Below, piece after piece: positions 35,765 through 46,690 of a DNA stretch of 64,000 bases (within the stretch, counting starts at the first letter, position 1; each line of letters opens with the position of its first letter). The stretch covers positions 13,064 to 77,063 of the forward strand of contig CAKPOA010000004.1 in assembly GCA_934169575.1 (NCBI GenBank), written 5' to 3'. A model generated the notes under the pieces. That model ran no database searches and had not been told where the DNA came from. It saw only the letters and a program-made list of their open reading frames with translations. The DNA is from an uncultured Clostridia bacterium (GTDB lineage Bacteria; Bacillota; Clostridia; TANB77; CAG-508). The position numbers and the translations under genes were made by a program.

Positions 35765-38365
35765 ATATTTTTTAATATAAATCTTTTTAGCAAATAATGC
35801 TACGATGCAGTAAAGTATTGGAACAATAAGTATTACGGCCATATATGGAAGCGGAATTGGGACAAGCCCTATTATTTTTCCAAGCCATGTAAATGGAACT
35901 AAAATACCTATAATTGCAAGTGAAATTGATGATATATAAACTGCTTTATGTGCATTACTTTGTATAAATGGAAATTTTGCTGTTCTTATAATATGCATAC
36001 CAAGTAAGTTTGAAACTATACTATAAGAAAACCAAATTGTTTGGAAAGTTGCAACATCTCTTAAATTAAATATAAACCAAAGACTAGCAAAAACAATTAA
36101 ATCAAATATAGAACTCAAAGGTCCCATAAATAACATGAAATCTTTTAAACTAGTTATATTAATTTTCCTAGGCTTTTGCAAATATTCTTTATCAACATTA
36201 TCAAAAGGTAATGTTAATTGACCAAAATCATAAAGTAATCCTTCAACAAGTAATTGAATGGGTGTCTCTGGTAAAAATGGAAGTGCAACACTTGCAATAA
36301 TAACAGACATAACCTCTCCAAAATTAAAACTTGTTGACATTTTAATATATTTCATAAGATTTCCAAATGTTTTTCTGCCTTCAGTAACACCATCTAATAA
36401 TACATGTAAATCTTTTTCAAGTAAAATTATATCTGCAGATTCTTTTGCTATATCAACAGCTGTATCAACAGAAATTCCTACATCTGAATTTATAAGTGAT
36501 GGAGCATCATTTATACCATCTCCCATATATCCAACAACATTTCCAGCATCTTTTAAAAGTCTTACAATTCTTGCCTTTTCAATAGGTGAAAGTTTTACAA
36601 ATATATTTATTTTTTTAAGTAATCTTGTGACTGCTATATCAGATAATTTTTCTATTTCACTTCCAGAAATAATTTTATTTGTATTAATTCCTACTTTTTT
36701 ACAAATACATTTTGTGACTTCTAAATTATCACCAGTTAAAACAATTACACGAATTCCTGCTTTATTAAGTGCTGCTATAGATGATTTCGCACTTTCTTTT
36801 GGTGGATCTAAAAATCCTATAAATCCTAAAAGGACCATATTTTTTTCAGAACTAACATCAAAATCTTTTTCATCTAATTCAGTATTTTTTTGAGCAACTG
36901 CAATAACTCTAAGCCCATCTTTATTAAGATTTTTAGCTATTTTTTTAATATTATCTTTAATTTGTTTAGAAATAGGAGAAACATTTCCTTTATAATCTAC
37001 AAATGAACATATATTAAGCATTTCCTCAACTGCACCTTTTGTAATTAATTGATTTTTGGCACCATCTGAAACAATAACAGATAAACGTCTACGCGAAAAA
37101 TCAAAAGGTATTTCATCAATAAGTTTGTATTTATTTGTAAAATCAGACATTCCATTTTCAAGACCTCTTGAAATTACTGCTTCATCAATATTTCCTTTAA
37201 GACCTGTTTGAAAATAAGAATTTAAAAAAGCATGTTTTAAAACTCTTAAATCTTCATCACCATTAATATCAAGATATTTTTCTAAAACAATTTTATCTTC
37301 TGTTAATGTTCCAGTTTTATCTGTACATAAAATATTCATTGCACCAAAACTTTGAATAGAATCAAGTTTCTTTATAATTGTTTTCTTCTTTGACATTCTT
37401 ACAGCACCTTTTGAAAGACAAGATGACAAAATAACAGGTAATAATAAAGGTGTTATACAAATTGCAATTGCAACAGCAAAAGTAAAAGCAGTTACAATAT
37501 TATGTTTTGACATATTAAGTAAAAATACAATAGGTACTAATATAAGCATAAAACGTATTAATAATTTACTAATATTTTGAATTCCTTTTTGAAACGAAGA
37601 TTGCGGTTTATCCTTTGAAATAGTGTGTGCAACTTTACCAAAATAAGTGTTATCAGCTGTTTTTATAACAACACCTTTTGCAGAACCACTAATAACATTT
37701 GTCCCCATAAAACAGATATTGTCTAAATCTGAAATATTATCTAATTCATCTTTCTGTAATTCTGTATTTACAATTTTTTTTACTGCATCAGACTCACCAG
37801 TAAGTGAAGATTGACCAATATATAAATCTTTTGCTTCAATTACTCTTAAGTCTGCTGGAACTAAACTTCCTGCAGATAATATGACAATATCTTCTAAAGT
37901 AACTTGATTAATAGGAATTTTTACTTCTTTACCATTTCTTAGAACAGTAGCTGTTGTTTCGACTAATTGTTTTAATTTTTCTGCAGCTTTATTTGAATTA
38001 TATTCTTCAAAAAATTCAAGCAAAGTACTTGCAGTAACTAATATAAGTATAACTATTATATTAGCATAACTTGGTGTTGAAGCAAGATATACATCTGTAT
38101 AAAATAATACTATTACTATACATAGAAGTATACAGTTAAATGGACTAAACAAACTTTCTAATAAATAATTATACCACCTTTTTGGTTTATTTTGAGATAT
38201 TTTGTTTAAACCATATTTTTGGATTTTTTCATCTGCTTCTGATTGTGTAAGTCCAGTTTCTTTGATATTATACTTTTGCATAAAATCTTCTTTGCTTAAC
38301 AAGCATTCATGTCCATACATTTTTTGAATATCTACTTCTTCTTTTGAATTACTTTGATTTTTCAA
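35750..38365 (-). CDS. P-type cation-transporting ATPase, MgtA-like
   Basis: 871 residues. Actuator motif SLTGESDAVKK, phosphorylation site CTDKTGTLTEDKIVLEKYLD, NSYFQTGLKGNIDEAVI (MgtA-type), hinge MGDGINDAPSLINSDVGISV, about ten membrane helices. The closest family is the P3B magnesium importers MgtA/MgtB, though a calcium pump (P2A) cannot be excluded on motifs alone. Monocistronic, divergent from murD. No long Mg-sensing leader was seen in the 164-nt upstream region. Confidence 0.85.
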   Translation of the reverse strand: MKNQSNSKEEVDIQKMYGHECLLSKEDFMQKYNIKETGLTQSEADEKIQKYGLNKISQNKPKRWYNYLLESLFSPFNCILLCIVIVLFYTDVYLASTPSYANIIVILILVTASTLLEFFEEYNSNKAAEKLKQLVETTATVLRNGKEVKIPINQVTLEDIVILSAGSLVPADLRVIEAKDLYIGQSSLTGESDAVKKIVNTELQKDELDNISDLDNICFMGTNVISGSAKGVVIKTADNTYFGKVAHTISKDKPQSSFQKGIQNISKLLIRFMLILVPIVFLLNMSKHNIVTAFTFAVAIAICITPLLLPVILSSCLSKGAVRMSKKKTIIKKLDSIQSFGAMNILCTDKTGTLTEDKIVLEKYLDINGDEDLRVLKHAFLNSYFQTGLKGNIDEAVISRGLENGMSDFTNKYKLIDEIPFDFSRRRLSVIVSDGAKNQLITKGAVEEMLNICSFVDYKGNVSPISKQIKDNIKKIAKNLNKDGLRVIAVAQKNTELDEKDFDVSSEKNMVLLGFIGFLDPPKESAKSSIAALNKAGIRVIVLTGDNLEVTKCICKKVGINTNKIISGSEIEKLSDIAVTRLLKKINIFVKLSPIEKARIVRLLKDAGNVVGYMGDGINDAPSLINSDVGISVDTAVDIAKESADIILLEKDLHVLLDGVTEGRKTFGNLMKYIKMSTSFNFGEVMSVIIASVALPFLPETPIQLLVEGLLYDFGQLTLPFDNVDKEYLQKPRKINITSLKDFMLFMGPLSSIFDLIVFASLWFIFNLRDVATFQTIWFSYSIVSNLLGMHIIRTAKFPFIQSNAHKAVYISSISLAIIGILVPFTWLGKIIGLVPIPLPYMAVILIVPILYCIVALFAKKIYIKKYGEWI

Positions 38366-38529
38366 TTGTATTACCTTCTTTCTTAAAATTTATAATATTA
38401 TTATATCACTAATTTGCAAAAATGAAACATAAAAATAATTTTTTTTTAATAAAAGTGGAAAATTTATATAAATATGTGATATAATAACTAAAAACGAATT
38501 AAATAGCAAAACAGAAAGGAGCAAGCAAT

Positions 38530-39930
38530 ATGGAATATGTAAATCAAAAGCTAGAAGAATTCAATAATTATGTGAAATTTAGAAAAGTTGCAATAATAGG
38601 AATGGGAGTGAGTAATATACCATTATTAGATTATTTCTATGAAAAAAAATCTAAAGTAATGGTATTTGACAATAGAGAAATATCTGAAATGCCAAAAGAT
38701 ATTATGGATAAAATTACAGAATATTCAATGGAATTTTCACTTGGGAAAAATTATTTATCAAAATTAAATAATTTTGATTTGATTATAAGATCACCAAGTT
38801 GTATGCCAACTATACCAGAAATAGAAAAAGAAGCTACAAGAGGTGCAATTGTAACAACTGAAGTAGAATTACTTATGAAAATGTGTCCATGTAAAATAAT
38901 AGGAATAACTGGGAGTGATGGAAAAACAACAACAACAACATTAATATCTGAAATAATAAAAGCAGGTGGATATGAATGTTATGTTGGTGGAAATATTGGA
39001 ACACCATTATTTACAAAATTGAAAGATATAATGCCAGATGATGTTGTTGTATTAGAACTTAGTAGTTTTCAATTAATGGGAATGGAAATAAGCCCAGATA
39101 TAGCAGTTATTACAAATATAAGTCCAAATCACTTAAATATTCATAAAGATTATGAAGAATATATAGAGGCAAAGAAAAATATTTTTAAATATCAAAATAA
39201 AGATGGAATATTAGTTACAAATTTTGATAATGAAATAACTAAAAATGCAAGTATGCAAGCAAAAGGAAAAGTTATATATTTTAGTAGTAAAATAAAATTG
39301 GATAATGGATATATAGTAGATGGAAATACTATTAAACAATGTGAAGATAAACTTAGAAAACATTTATTAAGTAGTAAAGATATAATTATAAGAGGAACTC
39401 ATAATTATGAAAATATATGTGCAGCACTTGCAGCTACAGAAACTTTAGTTGATAAAGATATTGCAATTGAAACTTGCAAAAATTTTAAAGGAGTAGCACA
39501 TAGAATTGAATTTGTAAAAGAAATAAATAGGGTAAAATGGTATAATGATTCTGCAAGTTCAACTCCAACAAGAACAATTTCAGGAATAAATTCATTTCAT
39601 GAAGATATAGTTTTGATTGCTGGAGGTTCTGATAAAAACTTAGATTATACACCTTTAGCCAAACCAATTATTGATAATGTTAAAGTATTAATTTTAATGG
39701 GGGAAACATCAGAAAAAATATTTAATTGTGTAAAAAATGAAGAAGAAAAATCAAAAAAACAAATAAAAATATTTACATGTAGTAGTTTAAATCAAGCAGT
39801 AATACTTGCAAAAAGAAATTCTAAACCAGGGCAAGTTGTACTATTTTCACCTGCAAGTGCAAGTTTTGATATGTTTAAAAACATGTATGACAGAGGAAAT
39901 CAATTTAAAGCTATAGTTCAAAAAATGTAA
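38530..39930 (+). CDS. murD: UDP-N-acetylmuramoylalanine--D-glutamate ligase
   Basis: 466 residues. Adds D-glutamate to UDP-MurNAc-L-Ala in peptidoglycan synthesis. N-terminal Rossmann-like domain ([17 protein letters not shown]), ATP-binding loop [18 protein letters not shown] (~118-135; most enzymes have GTNGKTT), [31 protein letters not shown] and the C-terminal [15 protein letters not shown] and [11 protein letters not shown]. Own ribosome binding site AAAGGAG and a TATAAT at about 38480. metG follows by 20 nt. Confidence 0.93.
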   Translation: MEYVNQKLEEFNNYVKFRKVAIIGMGVSNIPLLDYFYEKKSKVMVFDNREISEMPKDIMDKITEYSMEFSLGKNYLSKLNNFDLIIRSPSCMPTIPEIEKEATRGAIVTTEVELLMKMCPCKIIGITGSDGKTTTTTLISEIIKAGGYECYVGGNIGTPLFTKLKDIMPDDVVVLELSSFQLMGMEISPDIAVITNISPNHLNIHKDYEEYIEAKKNIFKYQNKDGILVTNFDNEITKNASMQAKGKVIYFSSKIKLDNGYIVDGNTIKQCEDKLRKHLLSSKDIIIRGTHNYENICAALAATETLVDKDIAIETCKNFKGVAHRIEFVKEINRVKWYNDSASSTPTRTISGINSFHEDIVLIAGGSDKNLDYTPLAKPIIDNVKVLILMGETSEKIFNCVKNEEEKSKKQIKIFTCSSLNQAVILAKRNSKPGQVVLFSPASASFDMFKNMYDRGNQFKAIVQKM

Positions 39931-39949
39931 TTTGGAAAGGATGATAAAA

Positions 39950-41533
39950 ATGGAAAAGAAATTTTATATAACAACACCAATATATTATCCAAGTGGAAAA
40001 TATCATATTGGTACAGCATATACAGAAGTATTAGTAGATACTTTAAAAAAATATAAAAAATTAAGAGGCTATGATACTTATATGCTTACAGGTACAGATG
40101 AGCATGGACAAAAAATACAAGAAGTTGCAGAAAAAAATGGAGAAAGTCCAAAAAAATATGTAGATAAAATGGCAAAAATGGCAAAAGAATTGTGGGCAAA
40201 AATGGATATACAATATGATGATTTTATTCAAACAACAGAACCTAGACACGAAAAAATTGTACAAAAAATATTTGATAAATTTATGGATCAAGGTGATATT
40301 TATAAAGGAGAATATGAAGGATGGTATTGTGTACCTTGCGAAACTTTTTTTACAGAAACACAATTAGTTAATGGGAAATGTCCAGATTGTGGTAGAGATG
40401 TTAGATTAATGAAAGAAGAAGCATATTTCTTTAATATGAAAAAATATGCTGATAAATTATTAAAATATTATGATGAACACCCAGATTTTATAAAACCAAA
40501 TTATAGAAAAACAGAAATGATAAATAATTTTATAAAACCTGGATTAGAAGATTTATGTGTTACAAGAACAACTTTTGATTGGGGAATAAAAGTATTAAAA
40601 GATCCAAAACATGTTATATATGTATGGTTAGATGCTTTAACAAATTATATAACTGCATTAGGATATTTATCTGATGATGATACTTTATTTAAAAAATATT
40701 GGCCAGCAGATTTGCATGTTGTTGGGAAAGATATTGCGAGATTTCATTTGATTTATTGGCCTATATTTCTAATGGCACTTGATTTGCCTTTGCCAAAACA
40801 GATTCTTGTTCACAATTGGATTATGATGAAAGATGGTAAAATGTCAAAATCAAAAGGTAATGTTATTTATCCAGAAATGTTAATAGATAGATATGGTCTA
40901 GATGCAACTAGATATTATTTGTTAAGGGAAATGCCAGTATCTTCTGATGGATTATTCACACCAGAGGAATTTGTGCAAAGATTTAATATTGATTTATGTA
41001 ATGATTTAGGTAATTTATTAAATAGAACTGTAGCAATGTGTAATAAATATTTTGATGGAATTGTACCACAATATAATGGAATTCAAAATGAAGTTGATGA
41101 GGAATTTGAAAAATTTGCATTTGATGTAACTGAAAAATATGAAAAATATATTGATGAATTTGAAATTGCAAATACATTGCAAGAAATTTGGAATTTAATA
41201 TCAAGAACAAATAAATATATTGATGAAACTTCACCTTGGAGTTTAGCAAAACAAGAAGATGAAAAATCAAAAGAAAAATTAAAAAGTGTAATTTATCATT
41301 TAATCGAAAATTTAAGGAGAATTGCAATCTTATTATATCCATTTATGGAAGAAACTTCTATAAAGATATTTAATCAAATTGGAATTGATAGTAAAGAGTT
41401 AAAATCTTGGGAGAGCCTAGAAAAATATGATGGAATAAAAAACTCTAAAGTAATAGAAAAAGGTGAACCTTTATTTTTAAGACTTAATCCAGAAGAAGAA
41501 ATAGAATTTATAAAATCAAAAATGAATCCATAA
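39950..41533 (+). CDS. metG: Methionine--tRNA ligase
   Basis: 527 residues. Class I synthetase: [16 protein letters not shown] (HIGH), [21 protein letters not shown] KMSKS at ~302, and a zinc knuckle [10 protein letters not shown] ... CPDCGRD. The C-terminal helical anticodon domain is present. The EMAP/Trbp111-like dimerisation domain seen in longer Firmicute enzymes is absent. ATG 39950 with GGAAAGG nine bases upstream is preferred over the upstream TTG. Confidence 0.95.
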   Translation: MEKKFYITTPIYYPSGKYHIGTAYTEVLVDTLKKYKKLRGYDTYMLTGTDEHGQKIQEVAEKNGESPKKYVDKMAKMAKELWAKMDIQYDDFIQTTEPRHEKIVQKIFDKFMDQGDIYKGEYEGWYCVPCETFFTETQLVNGKCPDCGRDVRLMKEEAYFFNMKKYADKLLKYYDEHPDFIKPNYRKTEMINNFIKPGLEDLCVTRTTFDWGIKVLKDPKHVIYVWLDALTNYITALGYLSDDDTLFKKYWPADLHVVGKDIARFHLIYWPIFLMALDLPLPKQILVHNWIMMKDGKMSKSKGNVIYPEMLIDRYGLDATRYYLLREMPVSSDGLFTPEEFVQRFNIDLCNDLGNLLNRTVAMCNKYFDGIVPQYNGIQNEVDEEFEKFAFDVTEKYEKYIDEFEIANTLQEIWNLISRTNKYIDETSPWSLAKQEDEKSKEKLKSVIYHLIENLRRIAILLYPFMEETSIKIFNQIGIDSKELKSWESLEKYDGIKNSKVIEKGEPLFLRLNPEEEIEFIKSKMNP

Positions 41534-41537
41534 GGTA

Positions 41538-41566
41538 TTTACAAATAGGGAAAAATTATGTATAAT
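41538..41566 (+). promoter_or_regulatory. guaB promoter
   Basis: TTTACA (41538-41543), 17 nt, TATAAT (41561-41566), 44 nt before the guaB ATG; too short for a purine riboswitch. Confidence 0.7.
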
Positions 41567-41610
41567 AGATATATTATAGTGTGGAAAATTTCACAAAGAA
41601 AGGAGAAAAA

Positions 41611-43119
41611 ATGGCAACAATATTAAAAGATATTTCAAGAACATTTAATGAGTATTTATTACTACCAAATTTAACAGATGAAAGGTGTATACCATCAAAT
41701 GTATCATTAAAAACACCCCTTGTAAAATTTAAAAAAGGAGAGAAACCAAAATATTATGCAAATGTACCAATGGTATCTGCAATAATGCAATCAGTATCTG
41801 GTGAAGAAATGGGAATTGCACTTGCAAGAGAAGGAGGAGTAGCATTTATTTATGGTTCACAATCAATAGAATCACAAGCAAAAATGGTAGCTCATGTAAA
41901 AAAACATAAAGCAGGATTTGTAATAAGTGATTCAAATGTAAAACCAGATGCAACATTAAGAGATGTTTTAAAATTAATAGAGGAAACTGGACATTCTACT
42001 GTAATGGTTACAGAAGATGGAAAAGCAAATGGTAGATTTTTAGGATTAGTTACAGATAAAGATTATAGATTATCAAGAGATAATCTAGATGAGAAAATAG
42101 AAAAATATATGACTACAAAAGACCAAGTTATAAGTGCTGAAGAAGGAATAACATTAAAAGAAGCTAATGATATAATTTGGCAAAATAAAAAAGATTGTTT
42201 ACCTGTTTTAAGAAATGATGGAACATTAAAATATCTTGTATTTAGAAAAGACTATGAAGATAGTAAAAATAATCCAAACTCTTTACTTGATGAAAATAAA
42301 AGATATATAGTAGGTGCTGGAATTAATACAAGAGATCATGAACAAAGAATACCAGCTTTAGTAGAAGCAGGAGTAGATTTAATTTGTATGGATTCTTCAG
42401 ATGGATATTCTGTATGGCAAAAAAATACAATTGATTTTGTAAGAGAAAAATATGGTGACAGTGTTAAAATAGGTGCAGGTAATGTTGTTGATAGAGAAGG
42501 ATTTATGTATTTAGCAGAAGCAGGTGCAGATTTTATAAAAGTTGGAGTTGGTGGAGGCTCTATATGTATTACTAGAGAAACTAAAGGAATTGGTCGTGGA
42601 CAAGCAAGTGCTTTAATTGATGTAATTGCAGCACGTGATGAATATTTTGAAAAAACAGGTGTATATATTCCTGTATGTTCAGATGGTGGAATTGTACATG
42701 ATCATCATATAACTATTGCTTTAGCTCTAGGTGCAGATTTTGTAATGATGGGAAGATATTTCGCGAGATTTGACGAAAGTCCTACAAGAGTTGTTAAAAT
42801 GGGAAATGGTTATGTGAAAGAATATTGGGGCGAAGGTTCTAATAGAGCAAGAAATTGGCAAAGATATGATATGGGCGGAGATAAAAAACTTTCTTTTGAA
42901 GAAGGTGTTGATTCATATATTCCATATGCAGGAAGTTTAAAAGATAATTTAGCAATGACTTGTATGAAAATTAAATCTACAATGTGTAATTGTGGTGCTA
43001 TTTCTATCAAAGAATTACATGAAAAAGCAAGACTTACTCTTGTTTCTGATGTAAGTATTCAAGAAGGAAGTGCACATGATGTTATATTAAAAGAAATAGA
43101 TAGAGAATTTAGAGCATAA
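41611..43119 (+). CDS. guaB: IMP dehydrogenase
   Basis: 502 residues. Oxidises IMP to XMP with NAD, committing purines to GMP. A TIM barrel is interrupted by a CBS pair (~110-225). The catalytic Cys loop reads [20 protein letters not shown] (~310) where most bacteria have GPGSICTTR-x-V-x-GVG-x-PQ. The flap and DGG loop ([24 protein letters not shown]) are also of the subtype best known from kinetoplastid protists and some anaerobic bacteria. ATG 41611 after AAAGGAG. Confidence 0.9.
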   Translation: MATILKDISRTFNEYLLLPNLTDERCIPSNVSLKTPLVKFKKGEKPKYYANVPMVSAIMQSVSGEEMGIALAREGGVAFIYGSQSIESQAKMVAHVKKHKAGFVISDSNVKPDATLRDVLKLIEETGHSTVMVTEDGKANGRFLGLVTDKDYRLSRDNLDEKIEKYMTTKDQVISAEEGITLKEANDIIWQNKKDCLPVLRNDGTLKYLVFRKDYEDSKNNPNSLLDENKRYIVGAGINTRDHEQRIPALVEAGVDLICMDSSDGYSVWQKNTIDFVREKYGDSVKIGAGNVVDREGFMYLAEAGADFIKVGVGGGSICITRETKGIGRGQASALIDVIAARDEYFEKTGVYIPVCSDGGIVHDHHITIALALGADFVMMGRYFARFDESPTRVVKMGNGYVKEYWGEGSNRARNWQRYDMGGDKKLSFEEGVDSYIPYAGSLKDNLAMTCMKIKSTMCNCGAISIKELHEKARLTLVSDVSIQEGSAHDVILKEIDREFRA

Positions 43120-43132
43120 AGGGGGATTTTAC

Positions 43133-44347
43133 ATGAAAAATGTATTAGATGTATTAGAGGAAAGAAATTATATTGAGCAAATGACTCATCCAGATGAAAT
43201 GAAAAAATTATTTTCAAAAGAATCTGTACCATTTTATATAGGTATAGATCCAACAGCTGATAGTTTACATGTTGGACATTTTGTTTCATTAATGGTTGCA
43301 GGACATATGCAAAGATGTGGACATAAACCTATTATATTAGTTGGTGGTGGAACAGCAATAATTGGTGATCCTTCTGGTAAAACAGATATGAGAAAAATGC
43401 TTTCAAAAGAGGCTTTAGAACATAATGTAGAATGTATAAAAAAACAAGCAGCTAGATTTGTTAGTTTTGAAGGTGAAAATGCAGCAATTATTGTTAATAA
43501 TGCTGATTGGTTATGTGATTTAAAATATATTGAATTTATGAGAGAAATTGGAAGTAAATTTACAATAAGTAAAATGCTTTCTGCAGAATGTTATAAAAAT
43601 AGATTAGAAGCAGGTTTAACTTTTTTTGAAATGGGTTATATGCTTATGCAATCATATGATTTCTTATATTTATATAATAAATATGGATGTAAACTTCAAA
43701 TGGGTGGAAATGATCAATGGTCTAATATCATTGGTGGTGTTGAACTTATAAGAAAAATTGGAAAAGAAGATTCTTATGGTATGACATTTAAACTTCTTAC
43801 TACAAAAGAAGGTAAAAAAATGGGAAAAACTGAAAAAGGAGCTTTATGGCTTGATCCTGAAAAAACATCTCCTTATGAATTTTACCAATATTGGAGAAAT
43901 ATAGAAGATGAAAGTGTAAAAATAGCTTTAAATATGCTTACATTTTTACCAATTGAAGAAATTGAAAAATTAACAGCTTTTAAAGATGAAAGAATTAATG
44001 AGGCTAAAAAAGTATTGGCTTTTGAAGTTACAAAATTAATTCATGGTGAAGATGAAGCTATAAAAGCTCAAGAAGCTACTCAAGCTTTATTTGAAGGACA
44101 AGGCTCTATAGAAAATATGCCTTCTGTTAAACTTGAAAATCCAAATTGTCAATTAACTGATGCTATTGTTCTTGCTGGTATTACATCTTCAAAAGGACAG
44201 GCTAAAACATTAATTTCTCAAAATGCTATATTTTTAAATGATGAGAAAATTACAGATATATCATATACTCTTTCTGAAAAAGATTTTTTTGATGGATATG
44301 CTATATTGAAAAAAGGTAAAAAAGTATTTTATAAATTAGAGAAATAA
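43133..44347 (+). CDS. tyrS: Tyrosine--tRNA ligase
   Basis: 404 residues. Class I: YIGIDPTADSLHVGHFVSLM (HIGH-type), GGGTAIIGDPSGKTDMR, QMGGNDQWSNIIGGVELI and KMGKTEKGALWLDP (KMSKS-type). A C-terminal S4-like RNA-binding domain (~340-404) shows SKGQAKTLISQNAIFLNDEK. Follows guaB by 13 nt with GGGGGA as ribosome binding site, so it is read from the guaB promoter. No T-box was seen. Confidence 0.95.
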   Translation: MKNVLDVLEERNYIEQMTHPDEMKKLFSKESVPFYIGIDPTADSLHVGHFVSLMVAGHMQRCGHKPIILVGGGTAIIGDPSGKTDMRKMLSKEALEHNVECIKKQAARFVSFEGENAAIIVNNADWLCDLKYIEFMREIGSKFTISKMLSAECYKNRLEAGLTFFEMGYMLMQSYDFLYLYNKYGCKLQMGGNDQWSNIIGGVELIRKIGKEDSYGMTFKLLTTKEGKKMGKTEKGALWLDPEKTSPYEFYQYWRNIEDESVKIALNMLTFLPIEEIEKLTAFKDERINEAKKVLAFEVTKLIHGEDEAIKAQEATQALFEGQGSIENMPSVKLENPNCQLTDAIVLAGITSSKGQAKTLISQNAIFLNDEKITDISYTLSEKDFFDGYAILKKGKKVFYKLEK

Positions 44348-44372
44348 AGAGCAATTTTTGCTCTTTATTTTT
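44343..44372 (+). terminator. Terminator of the guaB-tyrS operon
   Basis: Perfect 12-bp stem (44343-44354 with 44358-44369), loop TTT, then TTT. The left arm overlaps the tyrS stop. Confidence 0.85.
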
Positions 44373-44377
44373 TATAA

Positions 44378-44465
44378 GTCAGACTTAAAGTGATTTAAAT
44401 CTAAATATGTGTATAGATTATACTTTGCAGTTGCAATTTCAATTTAATTAATTTAAGATATGAAA
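44378..44465. repeat. Palindromic dispersed repeat, copy B (partial)
   Basis: Left half of the same family as 62177-62384: GACTTAAAGTGATTTAAATC at the end, then CTAAATATGTGTATAG and the shared core TACTTTGCAGTTGCAAT (44421-44437). The other half is missing; a different hairpin element begins at about 44462. Confidence 0.6.
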
Positions 44466-44647
44466 ATAGTTGGAATATAAGTTTCTCATTACACATCTCG
44501 GTTTATTACGAAATTTAAGAAATTCTAATTTGTTTTATGGGTCCTTTCCACTAAAAGTGAACTCTTACCATAAAACTGTATAAGAATTTCTAAAATTTCT
44601 TCATGCACATTCGATGTTTCATTTAAAGCTTATATTCCAACTATTTC
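44462..44647. repeat. Long hairpin element
   Basis: Two ~80-nt arms (44462-44540 and 44568-44647) form an imperfect inverted repeat: TAGTTGGAATATAAG at the outer end of each arm, TTTTATGG/CCATAAAA at the inner end, 27-nt loop. It could be a MITE or a strongly folded RNA. It contains no open frame. Together with copy B it fills the intergenic region after tyrS. Confidence 0.65.
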
Positions 44648-44697
44648 CTCATGTTAATTTTATCTAGTAATTAATTAATAAAAAAACAAATTTTTTG

Positions 44698-44726
44698 TTG
44701 AAATTTTGGTTAATATGTAGTAAAAT
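44698..44726 (+). promoter_or_regulatory. Promoter of the TPR protein gene
   Basis: TTGAAA (44698-44703), 17 nt, TAAAAT (44721-44726), 30 nt before the ATG; AGGAGG ribosome binding site in between. Confidence 0.6.
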
Positions 44727-44755
44727 AGTGATAATAATTATTAGGAGGCAACAAA

Positions 44756-45946
44756 ATGTTTGAACCAATATTTTTTATTACAGTAGCAATAAGCTTATTT
44801 GGAATAATGTTTTTTAAGATGATAAAGAAAAATGATACTGGATATATAATAATAATTTCAATACAAGCACTAGGAATATTAATTGATTTGTTAACACTTA
44901 TTACAGATATACCAAGAAATTTATTTGTAAAAACAATAACATATTTTATGTCTATAATATTGCCATTGCTTGTCATATATATTGAAAAAAAACAGATAGG
45001 ATTTATAAAAAATATTAAAATGTTAATGATTGATATATATATTTCAGCAAAAAATACAAAAAAAGCAAAAGATATGTTAATGAAAATGCTAGATAAAGAT
45101 ATGGAAAATTATGATGCACATAAAAAATTAGCGGAAATATATGAAATAGAAGGTGGAATGAGAAAAGCAATTGATGAATATGTGCAATGTATAGATATAA
45201 ATAAACAAGATTATGATTCATATTATAAAGTTGCTAGTTTATTAAGTGAATTAGATAGAAAAGATGAAGCTATAGAAATGTATAATAATTTATTAAATAA
45301 AAAACCAGAATATTACCAAGCAACATTGAATTTAGGTGATTTATTAATAGAAAAAGATATGTATAAAGAAGCTGCAACAATATATTTAGAAGCATTAAAA
45401 AATAATCCATTAAGTTTTGACCTAAATTATAATTTAGGAATTGTATATACAATGTTAAATGATTTTAAAAGTGCAAAAGAATTTTATGAAAAAGCTGCTG
45501 AAATAAACAGTTTAGCACATAATCCAAAATATTGTCTGGCAGAAATTGCTTTACTATATAAAGAATTGCAAAAAGCTGAAGAATATTTTGCACAATTAGT
45601 TGATGATGAAGAATTAAGTGCAGATTGCTATTTTGAACTTTCAAAAATAAATATTATGAAAGGTCAAAAAGATATAGCAATAAGATATGCTAATACTGCA
45701 ATTGATATAGATAGCAAGAGAATTGCACAAAAAATAAAAGAGGAACCATTATTTATGACAATTATAACAAAAATATCTATACCTTTCAATTTAGAAGAAA
45801 GAGAAGTGAAAAAACCTTTATCATTAAAAGAAAAAAAGGCGAAAAAACATCTAGAAGAAACTACAGAATTAACAACCAATATGGGATATGGAAATTCTAT
45901 TCATAAAGAAAAAAATGTCGAAAAAGAGGGAAAAGAAAAAGATTAA
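44756..45946 (+). CDS. Membrane-anchored TPR-repeat protein
   Basis: 396 residues. Three N-terminal membrane helices (about 4-22, 29-48, 56-76) are followed by at least six tetratricopeptide repeats (~95-325), for example YDAHKKLAEIYEIEGGMRKA, YYKVASLLSELDRKDEAIEM and LNYNLGIVYTMLNDFKSAKE. A charged tail follows. TPRs mediate protein-protein contacts; the partners are unknown. Strong ribosome binding site (AGGAGGCAAC). rnc follows after 59 nt. Confidence 0.85.
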   Translation: MFEPIFFITVAISLFGIMFFKMIKKNDTGYIIIISIQALGILIDLLTLITDIPRNLFVKTITYFMSIILPLLVIYIEKKQIGFIKNIKMLMIDIYISAKNTKKAKDMLMKMLDKDMENYDAHKKLAEIYEIEGGMRKAIDEYVQCIDINKQDYDSYYKVASLLSELDRKDEAIEMYNNLLNKKPEYYQATLNLGDLLIEKDMYKEAATIYLEALKNNPLSFDLNYNLGIVYTMLNDFKSAKEFYEKAAEINSLAHNPKYCLAEIALLYKELQKAEEYFAQLVDDEELSADCYFELSKINIMKGQKDIAIRYANTAIDIDSKRIAQKIKEEPLFMTIITKISIPFNLEEREVKKPLSLKEKKAKKHLEETTELTTNMGYGNSIHKEKNVEKEGKEKD

Positions 45947-45951
45947 AAAAC

Positions 45952-45979
45952 TTGCTTTTTTTTAAAAATAGTATATAAT
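45952..45979 (+). promoter_or_regulatory. Possible rnc promoter
   Basis: TTGCTT (45952-45957), 16 nt, TATAAT (45974-45979), 26 nt before the rnc ATG. The -35 is weak. Confidence 0.45.
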
Positions 45980-46005
45980 AAATATATGATTGAAAGGGGC
46001 GAAAA

Positions 46006-46686
46006 ATGGAACTAACATTTTTAGAAAAAGAACTTAAATATGAATTTAAAAATAAAAAATTATTACAAACAGCACTAACACATACATCATATGCATATGA
46101 ACACAAAATATCAAGTAATGAGAAATTAGAGTTTTTAGGAGATAGTATATTAGAATTTGTGTCAAGTGAATATATCTATATGAATTACACCAATTTAAAA
46201 GAAGGAGAAATGTCTAAAGTAAGAGCAACTGTTGTATGTGAACAAAGTTTAGAAGAAATAGCCAAAAAACATTATTTTGATAAATTTATAAATTTGGGTA
46301 AGTCTGAAAAAATGGTAAGAAATGGCGTAAGACCAGCTATTTTGGCAGATAGTGTAGAAGCTGTAATTGCTGCAATGTTTTTAGATGGTGGATTAGAACC
46401 TGCTAAAAAATTCATTATAGAAAATTTAAAAGAAAAAATAGAAGTTGCAACAAAACATATTGGTCAGAAAGATTATAAAACTGTATTACAAGAAATATTG
46501 CAACAACATGGAACAGTGCAAATAGACTATAAAATTATAAAAGAAACTGGACCAGACCATGATAAAACTTTTTGTGCTGAAGTAATATATAATGGAAAAG
46601 TTTTGGCAACAGGAGAAGGAAAAAGCAAAAAACATGCTGAAATGGAAGCTGCTAAAAATGCTTTAGAAAATATGAAAAAGAGGTGA
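46006..46686 (+). CDS. rnc: Ribonuclease III
   Basis: 226 residues. The catalytic signature NEKLEFLGDSILEFVSSEY (~37-55) holds the metal-binding Glu and Asp, and LADSVEAVIAAMFLDGG gives the second acidic cluster. The C-terminal double-stranded RNA-binding domain (~155-226) reads DYKTVLQEILQQHG and GEGKSKKHAEMEAAKNAL. Processes rRNA precursors and structured mRNAs. The stop is 4 nt before the next gene, so the two are co-transcribed. Confidence 0.95.
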   Translation: MELTFLEKELKYEFKNKKLLQTALTHTSYAYEHKISSNEKLEFLGDSILEFVSSEYIYMNYTNLKEGEMSKVRATVVCEQSLEEIAKKHYFDKFINLGKSEKMVRNGVRPAILADSVEAVIAAMFLDGGLEPAKKFIIENLKEKIEVATKHIGQKDYKTVLQEILQQHGTVQIDYKIIKETGPDHDKTFCAEVIYNGKVLATGEGKSKKHAEMEAAKNALENMKKR

Positions 46687-46690
46687 ATAT

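Noticed and set aside
41538..41610. Purine riboswitch upstream of guaB
   Set aside because: Only about 40 nt separate the transcription start from the ATG, too little for an aptamer.
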